64,000 bases of DNA from Macrosoma leucophasiata (lineage: Eukaryota; Arthropoda; Insecta; Lepidoptera; Hedylidae): assembly GCA_036365455.1 (NCBI GenBank), contig JAWQUS010000017.1, forward strand, positions 5,704,001 through 5,768,000, in the 5' to 3' direction. Below are positions 30,701-42,700 of the stretch, piece by piece. The position numbers and the translations under genes were made by a program. A model generated the notes under the pieces. It had not been told where the DNA came from. It did not search any database and was given only the letters and a program-made list of their open reading frames with translations. The first letter of the stretch is position 1. Each line of letters opens with the position of its first letter.

Positions 30701-33700
30701 CGTTTTCTTTATCAAAAACCATACAATCCTTTTGTTTGTCCGATGTAACAAAAAATGTATTCGTGGTATTCTTCTATTTTACAATCCATTTTTCTTACTT
30801 CTGAAAGTCCTAATATGTCACAGTTTATGTCCTCAAGTTCGTAAGTAAGTTTTAAGTATCTTTCAGTAGACGCTAGGGATCTCACATTGAAGGTGCAAAC
30901 TTTTAAATCTTTCATTTGTTTATCCGTAGATGGAGATGACCAGTCGGCTTGGGGAATTTGTTGTTTAAGATTAAAGGTTGTGGCTTACTTGTTGTTGTGT
31001 TCCGGTGGCTGATGGCCGTATCCTATTTGTTGATCTTAGTTGTAGAGGTGTGGCTCGACATCGAGTGACTTTTGGTTCTCATTACATGAAACGCGTTGAT
31101 TTGGTTCTGTTTTGATGGAGCATGCTGTTTACGAGGCTGGATTCAAGTTTCCGGAGAACTGGACTCGTTTCTTTTTCTTTTTTCCAAACTCTGGTTGTTT
31201 TCTTTAATAATAAGCTTGTCATGTTTTAAAATTGAATAATTTCCCTTCTTGCGTTCTTCTTTAAGTTTCGGTTGTAGTTCTCTTCTTTTATCCATGACCT
31301 CTTTTGTGTAATCTTCAGACACATAAATATTTTTTAGTTGCTTCTTGTTCATGATTTTTTCTTCCAGCTATTAACGAGTGTCATTAATATTGGTCTTATT
31401 TTCCCATTTTTGTCGTCTATTTTTCCAACTCTATAAACAGAATCTATATCTCTGATTTCAAAAGAAATATTCAAATCAAATTGTACTTTTTTGGTTATTA
31501 CATTCATGAGATCAGACGGCGTTTGTTCGATTTCTTTGAGTCCGTAAATAATCAAATTATTTATTCTTTTTAAGTTATCTAATCTAGAATTTTTTTCTCT
31601 TAAATTTTGGTTTTCGAGCTTTAGGTCAGCGATGTTGCCAACTAGAGGTCCCAATTTTTCATCCATTTTTGTAATAATATATTTGGTTTGGTTTTCCATT
31701 TCAATTTTCATCTGGTCGAAGAGAGCTTGAAAATTATCCATATTTGGTATGATTTGTTAGTTTAATAAATTTAATTATTTTGATATTCGCACGAAGTAGA
31801 GGTTGTGTACTCCAATCGTAATTTTGTGACCCGGCTTTATAGTTCTTAGACTTTAATTATCTGTGTTCGTCCAAACATGTCCATTAAACACTGTGGTAAA
31901 TGATGAAGTCGAATGTCATTTACGTCACTTGTCTTAGCTTGTTTACTTTGAAATCCAATGAGTTTTTGAAAATGAAATCACTGAATCACACTGAATCGCG
32001 AATGTCATGGATCACTAAAAAAACTGTTCTTGTTTTATGAATTTTATTCACCACTGATTTCACTGGATGTTTCGTTTAATGTACACTTTATTTTCTTATC
32101 TTCTTTAATTGACGTTTTGATTTGGCGAGATTAACTGTTTTGAAAGAATAATTTCAATTTTGAATGGAGCACTCGTACGACGTGTTGTTGTTATGACAGC
32201 CGGAATTAGTGTAGTGTAGGTACGATATAACTTCGAAACTACAAACTCAACGGATTATCGAAAATCGGTTAAGGGTTAAAAAAACTTATGGTCAATTGAA
32301 AATCTAATTCAAGCACCTTAAACAGAGGTGAATGCGTTTAATAAACGTATTTAATTTAGACTAGCTGTGCCCACGACTTCGTCCCACTTGAATATAATAT
32401 TTCAGTATCTAACGCGGACCAAGTCGTGGGCACAGCTAGTCTTATCTAAATCTTTGGATAAAACTACTGGCGATTGTGGCATATCCCCCTCTAATGGGCA
32501 GACTTTTATAAGGCAGTGGGCGTCTTTTGGCTGAGATGATGATGGAGTAGATTAAGTAATCGACGACCCGGTTAGTGCAACGGTGTGAGATGACCGTTTG
32601 ATTCGAAGGGTCGCGGGTTCGATCCTCGCACCGGGACTAATATTTGTATGGCCTACAGGTATTTGTTTCGGGTCTGGGTGTTTGTGTATGTGTACAACGG
32701 CACCCACGACACAGGTTTATACCTACCCACTGTGGGGCTGTGAGTGTAAGCGTATTTTTTTTTATTTTTATTTATTATAATACTTTGGTGCCTATACCCC
32801 AGAGCTCCGACACTGTATCCTTACCATCACTAAAAGTGGACAATCCACCCGTTTTTTTGACGTGACAACGTCTTAAATTAGGTTGCGGCTCGGAGTCACT
32901 CATGAAAAAGTGTAACGCCCGGTAACGTAACGAGGAGTCACCGAACGAGAGAGAGGCCTGCCGGACCGGCGAATGCCTTTCTACCGAGAAAAAGACGTTG
33001 TCACGTAAAATCTTCGCCCGTAAAACCGACTTTTGCTTGCTATGTTTTTACTGCCACTGTTTATTGTGTGGCAACTTTTGTGCTATCGTTTTAGTGTTTT
33101 CTTCATTAAATGTTACCTCTTTTGATTTCTTGTTTTGTCATCTGTTTAGTTTATTTCTGTAATACCTAATTATACTCTTTTTTTTGGTTGGTACGACCCG
33201 TCAGTCTTAATATGGGAAGTACAAAACTACTTATTACTTTAAAGAACATTATTAGGAGTTAAGTGGGTGATAGTCCTGAATGAGTAAATCAGCCGTACCC
33301 TGATAACACCTTATTAAGTCGTGAAGTGGCAAACAAGCATACATACAATTCACATTTTTTTATGTAATGGAAGGGGCAAACAAGTATGCAGTTCACATTG
33401 ATGTTAAGTGATGACTGCAGCCTATAGACACCCACACAAAGACCAAGGTCAACATTCAGATGCGTTACCACTCCTGAGGCCTAAGGTGCCTCTGTGTCAG
33501 AAATTACAGGGCCGTACATTACCAACTGACCGGAACACGATAGTGCTGTACACTACCATTTAGCGGAAAGTATATTAAGTAATGCGGTGGTGCCTACGCC
33601 CGCGAGCTCCGTCACTACTACTAATACTGTAGCCTTTAAAGATCTATATAAAAACCAGAGAGACCGCGGGTTTAAGACTTTATTCTTACAATTCTAGTCA

Positions 33701-36700
33701 CATGTGTCACATAGCGGTCTTTTAGAGATAGGATCTAATAATAAGGCCTTAAGTAGGGTGAATTGTCTAAATTCGTACATGATTTAAGTCAAATTCTAGA
33801 AAAAACTGTTAATTGAATCCGCAATATACAAATACACAACGACAGACAAGGATTCAATGAATACTTTTAATTGAACAGAATGTTAAATTTGCTAACCCCC
33901 TTTTAGAAAAAAACATTTCAAAATGTCCCCTTTTTTGTCTTAAAATGCAAATGTTCTCCAAAACGGCAGTCTTTTTGCTTCGTTTTTATTGCAAAAAAAA
34001 AAGGCTTAGGATAGTTGACGTAGAAAAAGAAACACAAATGAACTGAAGGAGTATTTAGTTATTTCTCTTTAATACTTGTTATACCTACGTGTAATTTACC
34101 TACATTGTTACTTACCATAATTATATTAGTAAGTAAGTAGGTATATATAGTGGTTTTATTTTGTGTAAGATATAATAAAATTAATTTAGGTATCTACAGA
34201 TTATTTTCAATCTTACTATTATAAATGTGAAAGTATGGATGTTTGTTTGTTTGTTGGTCAAATCATGCTAAAGCGGCTGAACGGATTTCGATGAAATTTT
34301 CTTCACATGTAGAGTATAAATATAGTTTATAGGTGTGTTCACAGGTAGGGGACGATTTTTTTGGCGGTAGAACGAGTGAGAAAAAAATATTTTCACCAAT
34401 TCGACGGTCGAACAGATGAGAAAAAAAAATTGTGAATTCGATGGTCAAACTTATGAATCGAACTAATGGGAATACAGGTGTTTCAAGAGGAGTACCTACG
34501 GGTATTTAGACCTGAAGTCCACGCGGACGAACTTGCGAGTCAAAGCTAGGCTATAAGCCTTGAAAATATTCGCTACCGACGTTGGGAGCGGTATTCGCTC
34601 CAGTATTTTGTATGAAGTTCCGCGACTAGAGCAGAACATAGTTGGTGCAGCGGTATTGTATTGGTAAGCGGTATTGTTTCGCTTGTTCGGCGAAATAAGT
34701 ACCGCCTGTCCGGCGAAACAAGTTCCGCCAGACCATAGTAAAATAAGATTTACTTGAAATAAAACTAGTAAAATAGTGAAATAAAAATAGTAGTTGAAAT
34801 AAAATAAGAAGAGTAAGTAGTAGTAGTAAGTAGTAAGTAGTAGTAAAATAAGAAATAAATCCAAAATGGTGAACACATTTTTTTTCGAAAAAGTGATATG
34901 GGTGTCCATTTTATTATTTCTTGGGATGCTGATTTCGAAAATGGCATCCATTTGCAGATCCAAGATGGCTGACAGATTTTTTTAAATAATTTGATATGGG
35001 TATCAATTTCTGAATGTCTTGGGGTGCTGATTACGAAAATGGCATCATTTTTCAGATCCAAGATGGCGGACAAAACTATTATTCCAAATTGTGATATGGG
35101 TATCAATTTCGAGGTTTCTTGGGGTGCTGATTACGAAAACGGCATCATTTTTCAGATCAAGATGGCGGACATACCTATTATTCCAAATTGTGATACGAGT
35201 GTCCATTTCGAGGTTTCTTGGGGTGCTGATTACGAAAATGGCATCATTTTTCAGATCCAAGATGCCGGCAAAACTATTATTCCAAATATGGGTGTTAATT
35301 TCGAGGTTTCTTGGGTGCTGATTACTGTTTTAGGCTGGGGTTAAACATAAAAATGAAAATAAGGGGTGCATGTTACTAATCCTTTCTTCTGTCTTGTCTC
35401 TCTTTAGGGTTGGTCCTTCATGTCCGATCTGCTTTTGGAGCGGATTTCACCTTTATCTATCAAAAGTGTTTCTTACGGTTGTATAGAACTTGGAGTATGA
35501 GGAATCTTTAATTGAATCGCTCCATCTAGTTTGCGAACTACCATGCCATTTTTGCCTTCGGTGTTGACAACCCTAATCAATTTTTCAAGCTTTTGTCGCC
35601 CTTGCGCACTGCGCACTGCGCACTGAGTGGCCGATATACGTAAGGAATGCGTTGCAAGCAACATCGACAAGCGGGTTTTAACCCGGAGTTGGTCCCGTAA
35701 AGATACTAACTCTTTTCTTGTCCACATCGTAAGAATCCCATGAAAAAGCCTTCGTGGTCCTAGGGTTAATGCTGGACGTTGAAAAGTCAGTTCATGAGTC
35801 GGCACTGTATAATTTAAGAATTCAGCTTAAGCTTTTTTTTAATGGAAGTGGTAAAAAACACAGTTGCAGTTCACATTGATGTTAAGTGATGACTGCAGCC
35901 TATCGACACTCACACAAACACCAAGGTCAAAATGTAGATGCGTTACCATTCCTGAGGCCTAAGGTGTTATGCCTCTGTGCCGGAAATTACAGGGCCGTAC
36001 ATTACCACCTGACCGGAACACGATAGTGCTAAACATTCAGCGACAAGTATATTAGATAATGGGGTGGTGCCTACGCCGGCAAGCTCCGTTACTGGAGCTC
36101 TACCACCAGTGAAAAGTTTTTCGAGAAATTAAAAATTAACTTTGGCTGCTTAGTCGAATAAAAAAGTTCTGAGTTAGAATAAGATTAGCTTACACATTTA
36201 CCTTAAAAGTTTGTTTTAAAACTTGACAAAAATAAAAAGTTAAAGGGGATTGCCTATTCTGCCTAATGCTTTGGGCTCCAATGGCGAACAAGGATAAACG
36301 ATACAAAAGTTGTTTATTGAGTTGAAAAATAAGTTCAGTAGGTACTTATCTGAAGAATGCTTAAATAAAGCAGGAATACATTGGTAAAGAGCAAAGAAGA
36401 GGTCATTTTTAGGGATCCAAGATGGCGAATATGGCGGGCGATGTCATTTTGACAAATTTTACTAATAATCATATTTAAAATGATAAAATCGTTTGAATTA
36501 AATGTGGTTGTAACTCTATATATTCTTGAATAAATTCATTGTGAGGTAATTTGTTGTTGAGGTAATGTACAAACCAGAGCCGAGCTCGCAACATCTCCTT
36601 TGCACAAAATCGGTAGAGCGGTCCTTCATTTATCAATTTTTTGGTAACAAATGAATTCAATAAAGGGCGGATCATTTTGTAAATGGGTAAAACGTAACGT

Positions 36701-39700
36701 AACTTCACGCCTGTAATCCCCGAAGGGGTAGGCAGAGGTAAATGCATGCATTCAAGCATACATGCAAACACCCACGATTCGCCGGTTACGTTTTGGCCCA
36801 TGTAACAGGTGGCGAGCCTGTTGACATCTCCGGGCACATTACCAAACTTTGAGGTACTGGGAAATTTCCAGAAAATGGAAAAATCCCAATAGAACCAGAG
36901 ATAAAGGCTCTTTCACCATTATCTCTGATAACCCCCTACCCGGGAATCGAACCCAGGACCTCAGCGTAGCAGTAGTGGCCTGCTACCACTAGGCTACCGA
37001 GGCAGTTATAAATGGGTAAGCTACCTATATTTTATTATGACAGCAGTAATGTTGGTAACATTGAAACCGCGCGCAGCCGGGGCGAGCCGCTAGTAATTAT
37101 TATAATATTTACTTGTACTATTAGCTTTTTAACTAGTAGTAATTAAGTACCTGGTAAGATTATTGCATTACCTACCTAGATTTTATTTGTATGACATCAC
37201 ATAAAACAAGGAGCGCGCGTGGCCCGGCGGCTGGTGTAGATCATAAGCGATCTGCTCGGTTAAGCACTACGGGCGCGGTCGGATAGTGTGATGGGTGACC
37301 GCTAGTGGCCAATTAAATGCGCGTTTCCGTGCTTCGGAGGGCACTTAAGCCGTCGGTTCCGGTTGCTATATAGAAAGCAGTCGTTAAACCTTGTCGGAGG
37401 CCTTATGGGCGGTTTGAAAACATCTTACAGCGGGTTGGCCACTAACCCACCCACCTCCACCAATCCGCATTGGAGTAGCGTGGTGGAGTAAGCTCCAGGC
37501 CTCCCTCCAAAAAGGGGAGAGACTCGTGCCCAGCAGTGGGACGTATAATGGGTTGCCATTATTATTATTTATACATAAAACAAGCAATGAGGCAATTTGG
37601 TAGGTACGAGCAGAGAATATGTATAAATACTACGTATAGAATGGACACTTCGACGTCCCGCCCGATTTGCACATATACACAACCCCTTCCTCTCTTATGG
37701 GCGACGGTTGGTATTTTGTACGTGCTGCGCACACAGGTGCGCGTGTAGATACACGTCACTGATGGATAGAAACAAAATTAAGCGTTTGTATGGAATTTTG
37801 GCGGAGTGTCCGCGGTGTGGTACGAGTAAGAGAAGATAAGACTTATCGTGATTTGAAATATGAAATGGATTTTATTTCAGGGATATTTTTACTTCTAATT
37901 GTTCTGGGTTAGGTATTAGGAAAGGGTTATAATTCGCGTTTTTATAAACAGTATGATATAACAACATTATAGTTTGATTAATTGGATTACCCTGTAAAGG
38001 TAGGACTAATAGCAAAATAGCTTCCTAATGGAAGGAGAAAAGTTTCATATTAGGTATAGGACTCGCATTTTTTACCAAGAATCCTTATTTTATTTTTTAA
38101 GTAACAGGGGACCATACAGTCTACCTCGATAGTAGGTACACTTAAATCGAGAGTACCTATACTAGCTTGCCTAGCAACTGGCATTACCTAGGACATAGGC
38201 CATGTTCTTTCTGCAATTATTTGAAAAAGCTTAGCTCACCTAAAAATGTCTGAGATTTATCTAACTTCAGATATGCTATGCTTGTCATAAGCCTAAAACA
38301 AAAGTCCCTCATCAAAACAATTGCGTATCTTCAACATAAAACTTAATAATCGATCTCAAGTTCATATTCTACTGGTGGTAGAGCTCCAGTGACGGAGCTC
38401 GCGGGCGAAGGCAACACCGCATTACCTAATGTACTTGCCGCTAAACGGTAGTGTTCAGCACTATCGTGTTCCGGTCAGGTGGTAATGTACGGCCCTGTAA
38501 TTTCCGGCACAGAGGCATAACACTTTAGGCCTCACGAGTGGTAACGCATCTGCATTTTAACCTTGGTCTTTGTGTGGATCTCTATAGGCTGCAGTTATCA
38601 CTTAACATCAATGTGAACTGCATGCTTGTTTGCCACATCAATTACATAAAAAAAACAATTGAGTATCTTCAACTTAAAACTTAATAATCCATCTCAAGTT
38701 CATATTTAAAATCATGAACATCAAATGGATATCGGACCTTGCTCCGGTTTCATACTGTGATCCAATTTGAATGTTCTTACATAAATGAATCTTTATTGTT
38801 ACGTATGCTTTCCAGATTCTATTTTAAAACTCAGCTTAAGCTATTCGAGGACTGCAGAAATATCTTTGGCTGCTTAGTCGAATAGAAAAGTTCTGGGTTA
38901 AAATAAGATTAGTCTACACTTTTAAATAATACGTTTGTTTTAAGGGTCACGGAAAATCAATCTTGATAAAAAGGGAAAAGTTAAAATTTATTGAAAAATT
39001 GAGTATCAGTGTAGCGTGGGATTAAATATATACTCTCTAGCTTGAATTTAGAGAAGGCAGTAGAAATATAAGTTCAGTATTGGAAGAATGCTCGGATAAA
39101 GCATGAATACATTAGTAAAGTATAGGTAGAGAGCTAAGAAGAACTCAGTTTTCTTGCTTCTATCGTCTGTCAAAAACGATTAGTTTACTTCAAAGTAGGC
39201 ACTAAAATTTACCGTTTTTCTTTTAGTCTTTAAGTTTAATAATGAAAATAATGCCAACCCTTGAGACATCCCATTGCTGGACACGAGTCCTCCCCTTTTT
39301 GGGGGGAGGCCTGGAGCTTATTCCACCACGCTGGTCCAATGCGGGTTGGTGGAGATACGGGTTACTGGCCAACCCGCTGTCGGATGTTTTCAAACCGGGC
39401 CCCATAAGGAATCCGACAAGGTTTAACGACTGCTATCTATCGATAGTAACCGGGACGTGCCTTCCGAAGCACAGAAACACACATTTTAATTTGCCACTAG
39501 CGGTTACCCATCACACACCCGACCGCGCCAGTATCGCTTAACCGAGTAGATCCCTTGCAATCTTCACCGGCCGCAGAGCCATGTGCGCTTAAGTTTAATG
39601 TTAAGTACTAATATTAGGTACAATTAGGTAATTTTATACCAAGCAATTTATTTTCGACATTGGACTGACAGAATCATTCCATATCAATTTTGTTAAAGAA

Positions 39701-42700
39701 ATATTAGATTAGATGATGGTTATATATTCCTTAAATTAATAATAATAATTATGCTAACCACCAAATTAACTAAACAAAAAACTTATCTTTTAAAACGTTC
39801 ATTATGGGTTTTTCGACAGACTTCTAAAGACAATCTTTTCAAAGACGCAGTATACGCAGATACTATTTTGCATAACCGAGTCCATTTATTCGAGCATAAT
39901 GACAAAACTAACAATTATCGCATTCTGGAACTATCTACTTTACTTAACCGAGTTAAGACTGAAGTATCTATTACCGGTATTAATTCAAGGGCTGTTACGG
40001 GGTCGCTCGTTAAAAATTACCACCAAGAGGGGACCGATTGCAAATTCGATGCATTTGCAATGTTAAAGCGAACCCGTTGCATCGAGATAATGCATTTTAA
40101 TGATGCAAAATGTAAAATCGATAGATCCTAGTGGTCTCTTACAAGATATTAAGTGCTGCGACGATTTAAACGACACCTGGTTAGCTTATGAAATTTAATG
40201 ATGCTTTTTTTCGTAACGGTGTTCTGTTTTCTCGGATCATTCGTTGTTTCAATGTCATTTGATAACATTGCATGTGTAAGTTACGCAAGGTTTATATTGT
40301 CTTTTTTTATAAAAGGATTTATTACAAGGATTCAACATTAAAATTCAAAGTATGAAAGAGTTGTCTTTAAGCAATTTCTTAAACAAACTACAGATATCCA
40401 TATACATAATAATATCTAGATTATCTTTATATTGAGCGTTCTACCAACTTAGATACATATAGGAGTCGACATTTTTAGTTTTTTTAATCTATGGATGATG
40501 TAGATTTATTACAAAAGATTTAAGTATAAGCTTGTAAGTATTCTGAAATATGTAAGACTTACATTTCAGTGATAATTTTGAGATATTTCTTTTTACCTAA
40601 TTATTTTAGTCCATATTTTTTATATGGGTAGGTGCCGTTAGATATTTTGACAGCGTAACTTTCTTCCATTTAGTTCTTTGCGTCTTTCAGTTAAATGATG
40701 GAAGTAAATTTAGTGGCGAATATACAGGTAGAGTTTTAGTAAGCCAGCTTACTAAAAAAACTTTAACTTAGGATGACATTAATGGACGTACAAATGTGCA
40801 GAGAAGCAGCTTAACAGGGTACGAGCCACTAAAATGCAGACTTCTTTACCTTTGTGATCATGTCGAAACCTTATACATACACCATTAAAATTAAGAACTA
40901 TTTTGAAATGTTTAAAGTCCTTTTTACCTTGGATATTTAATTTTACAATCCGTAGATACGTTATAATATGTTAACGCTAAGATTTGATTCTCCATAAATG
41001 GAATGGAGAATCAGATCTTAACCGTAAAATGTTACATGCAATAATTATAACATGCACTTCCAACATGCGTCAGTAATTCGCATGCAAACACGATGTTAAT
41101 CTTAAAATAAATAATAAATGAAAGCATACACATACATATATAAAAATGAAGCCCGTATAAGCGTAGTTAGTCCAGATTTGAGAAATATCTTTCACGTTGC
41201 TAAGCGTTAGGCCAAATGTGTGACACGTACACGAAATCTCACATAACGTACAAATTCACTCAAACAATATTTACCTCTCTTCGGCTTCCTTCATCCAACG
41301 TTCAAGCACCGGTTTGATTTTCTGCGCACTTTTTGGTGTTATATCCAATTTCTCAAATCTGTATCGAACATAAATCGTAATGTTAGAATTTAATTGCACG
41401 TACCCGTAATAACTTCGACCGCGTTTTCAGAGCGTTATGCGTCAGATGCTTTATCCCAATCCAAATTAACATAGGCGTAAATACAGGACATTGACATTCC
41501 GTTAACCATTACAGATGTACAGAACGAAAAAAAACAATAGGCAATTTAGGCCGGCGAGGTAATCAGTTTGATTAATACCGAACGAGCTAACAATAAAATG
41601 AATTCAATTAGAAACGAAAGGTAACGTATGCCAATGCCCTGGCTTTGAATTGCGCAAAATGAATATTAAAAAAATCATAAAAAATATAATAATAAAAAAG
41701 AGTAATGAAATAATACATCATGCCAGATTAGATGGAAAGTTTGAAATTACACGTCGAGTCGTTACTACAATAAAATCTGATAAAATTGTCAGCGATTACT
41801 TATGGTGTCGAACTGGCGCAGCGGCCATTTCTAATGCGGCGTTAGTCTGAACATCAAAATGTAACATTCGGTTTGATACATGGTCCTCTTACTGTAATTA
41901 CTACGATAGTATGTAAATACCGTACACGTGTGAAAAGGAAAAAGAAAGAACTCCAGAACCGGTAATTAGAAATAATTGTATGCGGCAACATTCACGTGGT
42001 ATGCACGGATTGCCGATCCAGATAAGATTATATTAAATAGCGTTGAAACATTTTGATTTAAAGACATACTACGTATGGACTGGGCCGTCGAAAGTGAATC
42101 GAAGCGTGCTTGATGCATGTAATAGTGCCGTGTCAGCAGAGCTTACGTCATCTTTCTTTTTTTTAATATAAAAAATGATAGAAATGAAGGCGATGACGTT
42201 AACTTCGCTGACACTGTGTGTAGGGGTAAAAAACAAAACACATACATGTTTTGTTGTTGTGACGACAGCTGAGCTGCTAGCATCTGCGAAGCCAGGGCAC
42301 TGGGGACGGTAACAAATAATGTTAGATATTTTGCGTAATCAACGTCTCTTCCAGGACCTGAAGTTCTAAAATATTTGAGAATAAAGTCGCACGCTTGACT
42401 GGATTCCGTTGTGTATACAATTTTAATTCTATCACTCATTGTAAAGTCATGATTGTTAATTTATTTAATGTTTTATTGTCAATCTTTGGATTTACAATAT
42501 TATACGTTCAGAGTAATGTTCCAAGCATGTTTAGTTATTAAAGTAACTATAGTATCTACACATCTGATGTCTCTTGGAAAGGATCGTTACTACTAACCGT
42601 TATTTTGATTCTACAGAAAACATGTATGTAAACCCTTTATAAACTGGATGCTTAAACAATTTGTTCCTGAATGTAGTTACTGGTAATGTCGAAGAACAAA

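Larger units (their letters stand above)
27870..32200 (-). mobile_element. Nearly full-length RTE-type LINE, decayed, with a SINE inserted in its RT
   Basis: Minus strand. From its 5' end: leader (about 32200-31742); ORF1 at 31741-31349 with a coiled coil and an RNA-binding-like part, continuing after a frameshift at 31352-31143; ORF2 from 30915. ORF2 shows VCTFNVRSLAS and LGLSEVRKMD (endonuclease start), then VIGDFNAKIG, KRWTWISPDQKTKNEIDFIM and SSDHRLLRATI. The reverse transcriptase (29702 to about 28000) has NYRPISLMASIYKLF, QAGFRLGFSTTDH, GFIDYSKAFD, RQGDPLSPKLF and FADN. The second Asp of the usual FADD is Asn (28851-28853), which should kill activity. ORF2 is broken by frameshifts and by a SINE-T at 28589-28800. 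Confidence 0.85.

Noticed and set aside
37216..37315. 5S rRNA gene
   Set aside because: Only blocks of the 5S sequence are kept and a constant SINE body follows in every copy.
39751..40131. 126-residue forward open frame in the pdm3 intron
   Set aside because: No motif known to me, composition like the surrounding AT-rich intron and no splice partners; kept only as a note.
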